NCBI GenBank assembly: GCA_963785155.1 | Contig: CAWAUB010000006.1 | Location: 124,001-188,000, forward strand | DNA length: 64,000 nucleotides | Direction of reading: 5' to 3' | From: DASUSH01 sp963785155 | GTDB lineage: Bacteria; Actinomycetota; Thermoleophilia; Solirubrobacterales; 70-9 | Shown: positions 25,593-36,029 of the stretch, piece by piece | Numbering within the stretch: the first letter of the stretch is position 1 | How the letters are laid out: each line of letters starts with the position of its first letter | Made by a program: the position numbers and the translations under genes | Notes under the pieces: model-generated | The model's database searches: none | Told to the model about the DNA's origin: nothing | What the model saw: only the letters and a program-made list of their open reading frames with translations

Positions 25593-27675
25593 GCGCGCTT
25601 ACCGCAAGCTCGCCCGGGCGACGACGACCATCCTGCGATGGCTCGGGGTCTTCGCTCTGCTCTTCTTCCCCGCGCTGTTCTACGTCGGATGGCAGGTCGT
25701 CCGCGCTCTGATCCGGATCGTGTTCAAGGTGATCCTGGCGCTCTGGCGCCTGCTCATCGGCAGGCCGCGCCGTCACGAGCCGGCGGCGAAACCCGACGAA
25801 CCGGACGAGGGCGACGAGTCCGGCGGCGCATCGCCCTGGAAGGTTGTGCTCGAGTTCGCCGGTGCGGCTGCGGGGCTTGCCGTCTTCATCGCCTTCGTGG
25901 GCGGCGTCTTGCTCTGGGCTCGCTTCAACGCCCTGGGCCTGCCCGCGGACGAGGCGGTGGCGGTGCTGCCACGGCAGATCCTCGTCACCGTCGGAGCGGG
26001 CGCAATAGCCCCGGCGATTCTCTTCGGCGCGTTCGCCGCGTTCGCGATCGGACTTCTGGCCCCACTCGATTCCTCCGGCCAGCCGAGATATCACCTCGCG
26101 TGGATCCTCCGAATCCTGGTGCTGGCCGAGATCCTGATCCTCCTCGGGCCCTCCGACCTCGACGTCGTGCCCTACGTCGTCGTCGGGTCGGCGGTCGCGC
26201 TGATCGGTGCCCTCGCCGTCTGGGGTGCCGCGACGCGCCTCGAGGGATATCGCGTTGTGGGCTGGACCCTCTTTGCCGCGATTGCCATCGCGGGCGCGGT
26301 CAACTCCTACATCCGGACCGAGGGAACGCCGAAGATGGAGCCGGCGGCAGCGCTCCTCGAGGGAGGCGAGGGTGTCGCGGGCTTTTACGTCGGGCAGACG
26401 TCGGACCGCGTCTACCTGGCTCCGCTCACTTCCGGACCTCGGGAGGCCCTCGGAGTCGAGGTCAGCGCGCTGCTCGAATTGCGGCGTGAGAAGGTCACCC
26501 GCCTAGCCGTCCGGGATCTGGCAACCCTTAGATCCGACGGCGCCGGCCGAGACGAGGCGGTCAAGCTCCTGACCGAGCTTCGCGGTGAGCCCGACGGACC
26601 GGTGGAGGAACCGCAGGCCGTCACGCTGGCGGATGCATACGAGCGATTTGCGCCGCTCGTCCACCTTCACGTGGACGACTCGTACCGGCCCATGAACGTC
26701 GATTTCTTCCTCGATCACTCCCTGCTCAAGTGGGCGAACGGATCGAGCTGTGACGAAAAGGATGAGGCAGTCGCCGCGGGCGAGGACGCCCCCGAAGAGG
26801 AACGCGATGGAGCTGTGGATCTCGAGCCGGGGCTGCTCGGGAAATCCTCACCCAACCCTCGAACCAGCGCATACCGCCACGCAATCTGTGACTCGAACGC
26901 TCGCGGACGCCTCTCCGCCTTTGCCCATACTCGACCGTTCGACACAAGCTCGCGCGCAAGGCTCGGAGACGTCGAGCTTCCCCTGGAGCAGGGCTTCTAT
27001 CTCGACCTGACGGGGTCGGCGAGGGATTGGAAGGGGTTCACCGTCACGGATACCGGTTCCCGAACGAGCTTTACCGGCGTCCCGGTCTACTACCAGGACT
27101 CACCCGACGACCTGCCCGACGGAGGCGAAGGAAAACGCTTGACGTACTGGTTCCTCTACGGAAACAGCGTTCCTCCGGCGCCGGGATTGCTGCGGGAGCG
27201 AATCGCCCACGAAGGGGACTGGGAACGAGTGAGCGTGCTGCTCGAACCGGCAAGCGGAAAGGGTGGGGATCTGTATGAGCCCGTCTCGGTTCGCTTTCAT
27301 TTCCACAATGAGAGCGTGGACGTGCCTTGGAGTGACGCCGAGCTCGTCGGGACGCATCCGGTCGCCTACAGCGCCCACGGAAGCCACGCCACCTATCCGG
27401 TCCCCGGAACGTTCGAGAGCGTCCTCCGGCCGGGAGAGCACGACCTCTTCACGGCGCGGGATGTCGCGCTCGCGTGCGCGGACTGCCCGCAGTGGGAAAC
27501 GTGGAAGGGCGCCACCCTGAAACCCGTCCAGCTCCAGTCCTGGTACGGGTTCGGCGGTGCCTGGGGACGTGCCGACAAGAACGCGGGGTTCACCGGGCCG
27601 CTCGGCCCCTCCAGGTACAAGCTGAACGACCACGAGACCACGGCCGAGGTCGAGGAGGCCGAAGCCGAGCAGTAG
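25585..27675 (+). CDS. Large membrane protein with C-terminal Vps62-like domain
   Basis: About 697 residues from GTG 25585. The N-terminal 250 residues hold about five to six membrane segments, beginning with LGVFALLFFPALFYVGWQVV. The soluble C-terminal half contains FAPLVHLHVDDSYRPMNVDF, RIAHEGDWERVSVLLEP and AYSAHGSHATYPVPG, the signature blocks of the Vps62/DUF946 family known from fungi, plants and bacteria. That family's function is unknown. The overlap with the dipeptidase gene suggests a shared task at the membrane. Confidence 0.72.
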   Translation: MIRRAYRKLARATTTILRWLGVFALLFFPALFYVGWQVVRALIRIVFKVILALWRLLIGRPRRHEPAAKPDEPDEGDESGGASPWKVVLEFAGAAAGLAVFIAFVGGVLLWARFNALGLPADEAVAVLPRQILVTVGAGAIAPAILFGAFAAFAIGLLAPLDSSGQPRYHLAWILRILVLAEILILLGPSDLDVVPYVVVGSAVALIGALAVWGAATRLEGYRVVGWTLFAAIAIAGAVNSYIRTEGTPKMEPAAALLEGGEGVAGFYVGQTSDRVYLAPLTSGPREALGVEVSALLELRREKVTRLAVRDLATLRSDGAGRDEAVKLLTELRGEPDGPVEEPQAVTLADAYERFAPLVHLHVDDSYRPMNVDFFLDHSLLKWANGSSCDEKDEAVAAGEDAPEEERDGAVDLEPGLLGKSSPNPRTSAYRHAICDSNARGRLSAFAHTRPFDTSSRARLGDVELPLEQGFYLDLTGSARDWKGFTVTDTGSRTSFTGVPVYYQDSPDDLPDGGEGKRLTYWFLYGNSVPPAPGLLRERIAHEGDWERVSVLLEPASGKGGDLYEPVSVRFHFHNESVDVPWSDAELVGTHPVAYSAHGSHATYPVPGTFESVLRPGEHDLFTARDVALACADCPQWETWKGATLKPVQLQSWYGFGGAWGRADKNAGFTGPLGPSRYKLNDHETTAEVEEAEAEQ

Positions 27676-27678
27676 ACG

Positions 27679-29084
<1,406 letters not shown>

Positions 29085-29088
<4 letters not shown>

Positions 29089-29489
29089 TCCTGCGATCCC
29101 TCCGCGGCGGCGACGGCGTCGGCCTCTTTCTTGATCGACTCCAGCCGCTTCGCGCTCGAACCCTCAAAGGTCCACAGATGGAAGTAGCGCATCTCGATCT
29201 CGATTCCGCTGCCGGATCCGGTCCCCCGCTGGACAACGCTCACGAGGACGCGGTCGCCGAAATCCCGTACGTCCTCCGCCTCGATCGTGATCCGCTCCCA
29301 TGGTGCGAGGAAACCGCGCGTATATGCGCTGATCCCCTCCACGCCCTGATGTTTTCCGGCGTCTGGGAACTCAGGGCCCAGAACGATCTCCGGGTCCGTG
29401 CCGTAGGGCTCCAGCCCGCTACTGAAGTCGCCCTGGCCCCAGCGTTCATAGACGGCGCGAACAGCTTCCACGTTCGATTGCTCGCTCAT
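29085..29489 (-). CDS. SnoaL-like (NTF2-fold) protein
   Basis: 134 residues of the NTF2-like type: NVEAVRAVYERWGQGDFSSG, YGTDPEIVLG, GVEGISAYTRGFLAPWERI and MRYFHLWTFE. Such small cone-shaped proteins bind or turn over small molecules, and no catalytic set can be named here. ATGA overlaps link it to gatB on one side and to the zincin gene on the other. A related gene lies at 38323. Confidence 0.78.
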
Positions 29490-29764
29490 CCGTACCCCAG
29501 CCCCTCGAGCTGGTCCTCGTCCATGCCGAAGTAGTGCCCGATCTCGTGGAGGACCGTCTTGCGGACCTCGTCGACGTCCGGGTTCGCATCGCGGAAGATG
29601 ACGATCCGCTGCACTCCCCCGACGGGGTCATAGATCCCCATGATCCCCTCGGGGTGGGACTCCTCGACGATCACCGCGACCTCGCCGAGCTCGGCGACGA
29701 GCTTGGGCGGCAGGGAGTCGAGCGCCTCGACGGCCGCTTCCCGCGTCTCGGCCTCACTCAGCAC
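29486..29764 (-). CDS. Minimal zincin-type metallopeptidase-like protein
   Basis: About 92 residues with HExxH in VLHEIGHYFGMDEDQLEGLG near the C-terminus. The lead-in is IVEESHPEGIMGIYDP and RIVIFRDANPDVDEV. This is the small zincin family (DUF1025-like) found across actinobacteria, predicted zinc-binding with no proven substrate. The start is taken as GTG 29764, with GGAGG just ahead. It overlaps gatA by 11 bp and the SnoaL gene by 4 bp, so it is inside the gat operon. Confidence 0.82.
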   Translation of the reverse strand: MLSEAETREAAVEALDSLPPKLVAELGEVAVIVEESHPEGIMGIYDPVGGVQRIVIFRDANPDVDEVRKTVLHEIGHYFGMDEDQLEGLGYG

Positions 29765-31173
29765 CCTCCGGCCTCCCCTCGAACCCGATTGCCCGCTCGA
29801 GCGCATGCGCAGCGTCGAGCAGCTTCGACTCCGTGAACGCAGGTGACGCGATCTGGAACCCGACCGGAAGCTCGGGGCCGCCGGATTCGGGCGCCGCGAC
29901 GCCGGCGGGGATCGAGATGGCCGGGATCCCGGCGAGCGACATCGGCACCGTGCAGTAGTCGGAGAGGTACATCGCGAGCGGGTCGGCGGTCCGCTCCCCG
30001 AGCTCGAAGGCGACGGTCGGCGACGTCGGCGTGATCACGAAGTCGAAGCGCTCGAAGGCGGCGCGGAAATCGTCCGCGATCTTCGTCCGCACCCGCTGAG
30101 CCTGCCCGTAGTAGGCGTCGTAGTAGCCCGAGGAGAGCGCGTAGGTGCCGAGCATGATCCGGCGTTTCACCTCGGCTCCGAAGCCCTGCGAGCGGGTTCG
30201 CTCGTACATGGTCGTCAGGTCGTCGGCATCCGCCCGCGGACCGAAGCGGACCCCGTCGTAGCGCGCGAGGTTGGCGGAGGCCTCGGCCGGGGCGATCACG
30301 TAGTAGGCGGAAATCCCGTGCGGCGCGTGCGGCAGCTCGGTCTCCTCGACCTCGCCGCCGAGCTCCGTGATCCGGTCGACGGTCTCGTCGAAGACGGCCT
30401 TGACGCCGGCCTCGATCCCTTCCCCGGTCAGCTCGCGCGGCACGCCGAAGCGGAGACCGGCCAGGTCCTCCCGCGAGGGCAGCTCGATCCCGTCAGGGAT
30501 GCCCGTCGAGGTGGAGTCCCGGTGGTCGCGGCCCTCGAGCGCTCGCAGCAGAAGCGCGGCGTCGGTGACGTCGCGCGTGAGCGGCCCGCACTGGTCGAGC
30601 GAGGAGGCGAAGGCGATCATTCCGTAGCGGGAGATCGAGCCATAGGTCGGCTTCATGCCGACGATTCCGCAGAGCGAGGCCGGCTGGCGGATCGACCCGC
30701 CGGTGTCGGTCCCGATCGCCCAGGGCGCGAGCCCGCCGGCGACGGCAGCGGCCGAGCCACCCGACGAACCCCCGGGGACCCGGCCGCGGTCCCATGGATT
30801 GAGCACGGGGTCGTAGCCGGAGTTCTCGTTCGACGAGCCCATCGCGAACTCGTCCATGTTGGTCTTGCCCAAAACCGACATTCCCGCGTCAAGAAGCCGG
30901 CTCACGGCGGTTGCCGTGTAGGGCGGGTTGTAGCCCTCGAGGATGCGGGAGCCTGCCGTGGTCGCGATCCCCTCGGTGCAGAAGATGTCCTTGACGGCGA
31001 TCGGGAAGCCGGCCTCGCGGCGGAGCCTCCTCGGCGCGCCAGAGGTACGCGTTCAGCTCGTCGCCTGCCGCGGCCTCCGTCCAGGCGCCGAAGGCCTCCT
31101 CGCCGGAGAGGTCGCCGGACTCGATTCGCTCGAGCGCCTGCGCGGCGCTCAGTTCGCGGATCTCGGAGCTCAC
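29754..31173 (-). CDS. gatA: Aspartyl/glutamyl-tRNA amidotransferase subunit A (frame broken by one base near 31026)
   Basis: Glutaminase/amidase subunit of GatCAB. The N-terminus (LSAAQALERIESGDLSGEEA) reads from ATG 31173. After the GAGGAGG at about 31026 the frame shifts by one and continues as LRREAGFPIAVKDIFCTEG, with the catalytic Lys. Then come GGSSGGSAAAVAGG and TDTGGSIRQPASLCG, with the cis-Ser and Ser nucleophile. 1420 bp less one base gives 472 residues, the normal length. The gene is usually essential where gatB and gatC exist, so the extra G is most likely a sequence error. The start overlaps gatC by 4 bp. Confidence 0.93.
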
Positions 31174-31460
31174 GCCTGCGCCTGCGGCGAGGGGACTCCG
31201 AACGCGCCCTCGTCGGGATCGGGCGCGCCCTCGAGCGCACGCTCACGCGGCAGGCTCGGCTCCGGCTCGTCCGGCCGTAGGACGTTCTCCAGGGCGACCA
31301 CGTGGGAGGTCGGCTCGGTGTCCTCCAGGTGGAGCTCGCCGATCTTGTCGACGTGCTCGAGGATCCCGGAGAGTTCGCCCGACATCCGCTCGACCTCCTC
31401 CTCGGAGAGCTCGAGCCGGGCCAGCCGGGCCACATGGAGTACCTGCTCACGATCGATCAT
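31170..31460 (-). CDS. gatC: Aspartyl/glutamyl-tRNA amidotransferase subunit C
   Basis: 96-residue linker subunit that wraps GatA and GatB together. Seen: REQVLHVARLARLELSEEEV, ELSGILEHVDKIGELHLEDT and the PTSHVV block. It is the first gene of the gatC-gatA-zincin-SnoaL-gatB run and overlaps gatA by ATGA. Confidence 0.93.
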   Translation of the reverse strand: MIDREQVLHVARLARLELSEEEVERMSGELSGILEHVDKIGELHLEDTEPTSHVVALENVLRPDEPEPSLPRERALEGAPDPDEGAFGVPSPQAQA

Positions 31461-31503
31461 TCGGCGGCGCAGTCTAGAACGGGGGTGAATAGGCTCCGCG
31501 CCG

Positions 31504-31947
31504 ATGTCAGGGGCCCGAGCGGAGCGCTTCGTCGTTCTCAACTGCCGCCTTCTCGCCGCGACCTTCGCGGTCGTCGGCATCCTCTTCATCGCCGCTCCGG
31601 ACGGCGTCCTCTCCGTCCTCGACGACGTCGGCGACGCGATCGGCAGCTTCGCGACGGCGCCCGAGACGACCGAGCAGCTCTGGCTCGGCCTGGGCTTCGC
31701 CTACATGATGGTGATCACCGGGATCTGCTTCGTCGTCTCCCTAGACGTCGTCCGGTACCGCCCGCTGCTGCTCGTCCTCGCCGTGGGCAAGGCGGCCTCC
31801 TCGCTGACCACGCTCGGCTTCTACCTGTTCGACGACGACGTCTTCGCCTACCTGCTGAACTTCCTCGTCGACGGCTTCCTCGTCGGCGTCGCGCTCTTCC
31901 TGTGGCATGTCGCAGGGCGCGTGGGTGCGCCCGCGGCACCCGCCTGA
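31504..31947 (+). CDS. Small polytopic membrane protein of unknown function
   Basis: 147 residues with four hydrophobic segments, including LLAATFAVVGILFIAAPDGV, GLGFAYMMVITGICFVVSL and FLVDGFLVGVALFLWHVAGR. The layout resembles small DoxX/DUF4345-like proteins, without diagnostic residues. It is divergent from gatC (43 bp) and 39 bp upstream of the GMC oxidoreductase, with which it may be transcribed. Confidence 0.7.
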   Translation: MSGARAERFVVLNCRLLAATFAVVGILFIAAPDGVLSVLDDVGDAIGSFATAPETTEQLWLGLGFAYMMVITGICFVVSLDVVRYRPLLLVLAVGKAASSLTTLGFYLFDDDVFAYLLNFLVDGFLVGVALFLWHVAGRVGAPAAPA

Positions 31948-31986
31948 AGGAACGCACCGGGGCTGGGAGCCGCTGAGCTGAGGACG

Positions 31987-33882
31987 TTGCGGACGGTGGC
32001 CGAGGCGATGGCCCCGGGCGCCGGACCGCTGCCGCCGGCCTCCGAGCTCGACATCGCCGGCCCGATCTCCGGCTACGTCGCCGGCCTGCCCACCCGCGGC
32101 AGGCTGACGATCCGCTTCGCGCTGTTCGTAATCGAATGGATGCCCTTCCCGTGGCGGTTCTCGCGACAGGAGCTCGAGGCCCGGCAGGGATTTCTTCGCG
32201 ACCTGGACAGCGCGGGGGCCGGCTGGGCGCAGGACCTGCTGCTGCTGATCAAGGTCATCGTCGGGATCGGCTACGGGACGAATCCGCGTGTCCGCGAGGC
32301 GATGGGGTACGAGATGACGTGCCGGGTGGCCGACGGCGAGCCCGAGTCCCCCGTCCTCCCAGCCCCTCTCGGCGACCTTCGCGCGTCGGAGGACGGCGAG
32401 GAGGCCGATGTCGCGATCATCGGGTCGGGCGCCGGAGGGGCGGTGGCGGCGGCGATCCTGGCCGAGGCTGGGCTCGACGTCGTGGTGCTCGAGGCCGGGC
32501 ACTACCTGGATCGCCGCAGCTATCCCGATGACCCGCTGCGTGCGCTGGAGACCCTCTACCGCGACAACGGGCTCACCGTCGCCCAGGGGCGGCCGATGAT
32601 CCCGGTCCCGATCGGGCGGGCCGTCGGCGGCACGACCGTGATCAACTCCGGAACGTGCTTCCGGGCGCCGGAGCACGTGCTGCGGGGCTGGCAGGACGAG
32701 CACGGGATCGACTGGGCGACGCAGCTCGACCCGGAGTACGCCGAGGCCGAGGAGATGCTCCGGGTCACGCCGGTCGACGTCGAGCGGATGGGCCGGAACG
32801 GGCAGCTCGTGATGGAGGGAGCGGCCGCGATCGGCGCCAGCGGCGGCCCGATCTCGAGGAACGCCGGTCGCTGCGTCGGGTGCAGCTCGTGCCCGGAGGG
32901 CTGCCGGCTGGACGCGAAGCGCGCGATGCATGTCTCCTACCTGCCGCGCGCCGTCGCGGCAGGGGCCCGGGTTCGCGCCGGGGTCGAGGCGTTTGACCTG
33001 ATCCGCGAGGACGGCCGCGTGTGCGGGGTGCGCTGCGTCCTCGCCCGAACGCCGGAGCCCAACGGCGCCGGGCCGGAACGGGCCAACCTCGGCCGCGAAA
33101 TCGACGTGCGCGCCAAGGCCGTCGTCCTGGCCGGCGGTGCGATCGGCACGCCGGAGCTGCTGCTCCGCTCTGGCGTCCGCTCGCCGAGCGGGCAGATCGG
33201 GCGCAACCTCCACATCCACCCGTCGGCATGGATCGGCGGCCTCTTCGATGAGGAGGTCCGTGGCTGGGACGGCGTCATGCAGAGCTACTACGTCGACGAG
33301 TGGGATGAGATGGGCCTGCTGATGGAGGCGACCTTCACGCCGCTCGCCTTCGGCGCCCAGTGGCTGCCGGGCACGGGGCACGAGCACGCCGAGCGGATGC
33401 TCGCCTACGACCGTCTGTGCTCCAACGGGGTTCAGCTGTCCGACGCCTCGTCCGGCCGCGTCGCCCTCGGTGTCGACGGCTCGACCCGGGTCTCCTACGG
33501 GCTGACCCGCGCGGACGGGCGCAAGCTGACATTCGGCATCGCTCGCGCCGCTGAGATCTTCTTTGCCGCCGGCGCGACCGAGGTGTACTCGCAGGTCCGT
33601 GGCATTCCGGTGATCGCGCGAGGCCGGGTCGCGGAGTTCGAGGCCGCCGATCCGAAGCCCTCCGCAATGCGGCTGGAGGCCTTCCACCCGATGGGGACCG
33701 CGAGGATGTCCGCCGACCCGAAGCTGGGAGTGGCCGCCCCCGACGGCTCTGTGCACGGCACCGAGGGGCTCTACATAGCCGACGCCAGCCTGCTGCCGTC
33801 ATCGCTCGGGGTCAACCCGATGATGACGATCTCGGCGATGTCGGCCCACGTCGCCCGCGGCCTGGCAGCGGAGCTGACCTAG
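31987..33882 (+). CDS. GMC-family FAD oxidoreductase (long-chain alcohol oxidase-like)
   Basis: 631 residues from TTG 31987. The N-terminal 135 residues form an extra domain (GRLTIRFALFVIEWMPFPWR). Next is the FAD site AIIGSGAGGAVAAAILAEAG, then VGGTTVINSGTCFRAP. A Cys cluster CVGCSSCPEGC lies near residue 300. The C-terminal HPMGTARM and LYIADASLLPSSLGVNPMMT blocks carry the catalytic His region. The arrangement matches FAO-type alcohol oxidases/dehydrogenases more than glucose or choline oxidases. The Cys cluster could hold iron-sulfur or zinc. Confidence 0.85.
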   Translation: MRTVAEAMAPGAGPLPPASELDIAGPISGYVAGLPTRGRLTIRFALFVIEWMPFPWRFSRQELEARQGFLRDLDSAGAGWAQDLLLLIKVIVGIGYGTNPRVREAMGYEMTCRVADGEPESPVLPAPLGDLRASEDGEEADVAIIGSGAGGAVAAAILAEAGLDVVVLEAGHYLDRRSYPDDPLRALETLYRDNGLTVAQGRPMIPVPIGRAVGGTTVINSGTCFRAPEHVLRGWQDEHGIDWATQLDPEYAEAEEMLRVTPVDVERMGRNGQLVMEGAAAIGASGGPISRNAGRCVGCSSCPEGCRLDAKRAMHVSYLPRAVAAGARVRAGVEAFDLIREDGRVCGVRCVLARTPEPNGAGPERANLGREIDVRAKAVVLAGGAIGTPELLLRSGVRSPSGQIGRNLHIHPSAWIGGLFDEEVRGWDGVMQSYYVDEWDEMGLLMEATFTPLAFGAQWLPGTGHEHAERMLAYDRLCSNGVQLSDASSGRVALGVDGSTRVSYGLTRADGRKLTFGIARAAEIFFAAGATEVYSQVRGIPVIARGRVAEFEAADPKPSAMRLEAFHPMGTARMSADPKLGVAAPDGSVHGTEGLYIADASLLPSSLGVNPMMTISAMSAHVARGLAAELT

Positions 33883-33894
33883 GCGGGCTCGCGC

Positions 33895-34364
33895 TCAGGT
33901 GCGCTCGTCGCGCATCGACCACCACGCGCCCGACGATGATCCCGAGCACCGCGAGCAGGCCGACGAAGATGCCCGCGCCGCGGGTCGTCTCGAATCCGGT
34001 GTTGAGCGGGGCGAAGTCGAGCGCGAAGCGGCCTCCGCTCAGGTCGGGCGGAGCGGCGAGACGGAAGAGGACCGCGAGGGTGCGAGATCAGGCCGAGGAT
34101 GACGACGAAGGCGCTCAGGGTGATCGGCACGTCAGTGTGCGACTGCGCCATCGTGGCCAGCGGCAGCGCGATCGCCGCGAGCGCGGTGAGCAGGAGCAGG
34201 AGGTCGACGACGTCGAAGGCGCGGAACGCGTCGTAGCCGGCGATGGGCTCGGTCCCGGGAGGAACATCCACGCCGAACCAGCTGACGAACGACATCGCCA
34301 CGATCAGGACGATGCCCGCTACCCCGGCGACGATCTCGCCAGGGCCGAGTCGGCTGACTTCCAC
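33895..34364 (-). CDS. Four-helix membrane protein, shorter paralogue (frame broken by two single bases near 34079 and 33930)
   Basis: Reads from 34364 as GEIVAGVAGIVLIVAMSFVS, AFRAFDVVDLLLLLTALAAI and PITLSAFVVILGLI. After an extra C (CACCCTCG) it continues as LAVLFRLAAPPDLSGGRFAL and IFVGLLAVLGIIVG. After an extra G (GTCGGGCG) it ends as AWWSMRDERT. Taking out both bases leaves 155 residues. The next gene upstream (34398) is a longer paralogue. The C-terminal WWSMRDE motif recurs in membrane proteins of Thermoleophilia. Function unknown. Confidence 0.75.
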
Positions 34365-34397
34365 GTCGCGTCCGTGCGGCGGCGGCCTACCGGCTGC

Positions 34398-35141
34398 CTA
34401 TTGGCCGCTCTGCGGAGGCGGCGGTGGCGGAGGCGGCTGCGATCCCCCGGAGGCCGGCGGGGGCGGTGGCGGAGGAGGAGGCGCCTGCTGGGGAGGAGCC
34501 GGCGCCGGCGGAGCCTGCGCTGGCGGCGGCGCTCCGGGCTGCGCTGGGGGGACTCCGGCGGCTGGCGGTGGTGCCGCCGGAGGCGCGGTGCCCCCGCCGA
34601 AGCCGCTGCCGACATCGCCGAAGCTCGTGCCCTCCTCCTGCATCGCGAGCCAGCCGCCAGCCGCGACGGCGAGCGTCGCGCCGAATCCGAGGAACAGGAA
34701 GAACGAGCGCTCGAGCTCAGCCGGCGGATTGATGATCCGGTAGAGCACGAACAGAGCGGCCAACCCGGCTATCCCCGTAACGATCGCGCTCATCGCGACC
34801 GGCAGGTCCGGCCTGGCGTTCATCGCGGCAACAGCGGCGAGCCCGATTCCTCCGAGCACGGTCAGCAGGAGGAGCAGGTCGGTGAAGCCGAACGACTGGA
34901 AGGCGTTCAAGCCGATGTCGGCGTCCGTGTCGACGTCAGGCAACTCGGGAGTGACGACGCCGAAGTCTTCGGCGGCCTGCTCGGCGGCCTCCTGCGCCTG
35001 CTCGGCAGCTTCCTCGTCGAAACCGAAGATGACCTCGCCCACGTCAGGCGTGCTGAACCAGGTGAAGAACATCAGCACGAACAGGACGATTGCCGCGATT
35101 CCGGCGATCTTCTCGCCCATATTCAAGTCTCGAAGGTCCAT
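34398..35141 (-). CDS. Membrane protein with Pro-rich cytoplasmic or surface tail
   Basis: 247 residues. Four hydrophobic segments (GIAAIVLFVLMFFTWF, FTDLLLLLTVLGGIGLAAVA, SAIVTGIAGLAALFVLYRII, FFLFLGFGATLAVAAGGWLA) match the gene downstream. Between the first two is an acidic Glu/Ala helix (EEAAEQAQEAAEQAAEDFG). The last 65 residues are almost only Pro, Ala, Gly and Gln, with runs of eight and nine prolines, likely an extended linker or binding tail. Function unknown. Confidence 0.78.
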   Translation of the reverse strand: MDLRDLNMGEKIAGIAAIVLFVLMFFTWFSTPDVGEVIFGFDEEAAEQAQEAAEQAAEDFGVVTPELPDVDTDADIGLNAFQSFGFTDLLLLLTVLGGIGLAAVAAMNARPDLPVAMSAIVTGIAGLAALFVLYRIINPPAELERSFFLFLGFGATLAVAAGGWLAMQEEGTSFGDVGSGFGGGTAPPAAPPPAAGVPPAQPGAPPPAQAPPAPAPPQQAPPPPPPPPPASGGSQPPPPPPPPQSGQ

Positions 35142-35180
35142 CTCTCTCCTAGGTCGGTTGGTTCAGCCCCGCGGCGGTAT

Positions 35181-36029
35181 TCATACACGGTCGCCGGACG
35201 CTCTGACCGTGTTCTGCAAGAGCATCGCGATCGTCATCGGGCCGACACCGCCCGGCACGGGCGTGATCACGCCCGCAACCTCGCTCGCGGCCTCGAAGTC
35301 GACGTCGCCGACCAGGCCATCGTCGGTGCGGTTGATCCCGACGTCGATGACCGCCGCCCCGGGCTTGACCCAATCGCCCTGCACCATCGCCGGCGAGCCG
35401 ACCGCGGCGACGAGGATGTCGGCGCGGCGGCAGACCTCGCCGAGGTCGCGCGTGCGGGAGTGGCAGACGGTGACGGTCGCGCTCGCGTTGGTCAGCAGGG
35501 CGGCGAGCGGGCGGCCAACGAGAATCGAGCGGCCGACGATCACCGCCTCCGCGCCCTCGACCTCGATCCCTTCCGAGGCGAGCATCTCCATCACGCCCGC
35601 CGGTGTGCAGGAGACGAGTCCCGGCCGGCCCTGGGCGAGCAGGCCGGCACTGGTCGCGGTCAGCCCGTCGACATCCTTGGCCGGGTCGATCGCGCCGATC
35701 ACCGCATCCTGGTCGACAGCGTCGGGCAGAGGGACCTGGACGAGGATCCCGTCGACCTCGTCCTCAGCGTTGAGCTCCTCGACCAGCGCGACGATCTCCT
35801 CCTCGCTCGCCGAATCGGGCAGCTCGTGATGGAACGAGCGCATCCCGGCCTTCTCGCAGGCCTCGCGCTTGTTGCGAACGTAGACATGGGAGGCGGGGTC
35901 CTCGCCGACGAGAACGGTGGCGAGTCCAGGTGGCCGGCCCAGGCGGGGCGCGAGCTCCGCGACCTCCTCCGCGACCCGCTCTCGCACGGACGCGGAGAGC
36001 GCCTTGCCGTCGATGACCCGCGCGCTCAT
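35181..36029 (-). CDS. folD: Methylene-THF dehydrogenase/methenyl-THF cyclohydrolase
   Basis: 282-residue bifunctional one-carbon enzyme. Seen: the substrate Tyr and Lys in SHVYVRNKREACEKAGM, GILVQVPLPDAVDQDAV, PAKDVDGLTATSAG, the NADP site VIVGRSILVGRPLAALL, and the closing VTPVPGGVGPMTIAMLL. The ATG overlaps the pcrA stop by 4 bp (ATGA), so it is co-translated with the helicase gene. Confidence 0.96.
   Translation of the reverse strand: MSARVIDGKALSASVRERVAEEVAELAPRLGRPPGLATVLVGEDPASHVYVRNKREACEKAGMRSFHHELPDSASEEEIVALVEELNAEDEVDGILVQVPLPDAVDQDAVIGAIDPAKDVDGLTATSAGLLAQGRPGLVSCTPAGVMEMLASEGIEVEGAEAVIVGRSILVGRPLAALLTNASATVTVCHSRTRDLGEVCRRADILVAAVGSPAMVQGDWVKPGAAVIDVGINRTDDGLVGDVDFEAASEVAGVITPVPGGVGPMTIAMLLQNTVRASGDRV

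Noticed and set aside
31741..33756. A 671-codon open frame on the minus strand
   Set aside because: Antisense of the GMC oxidoreductase; no domain, skewed composition.
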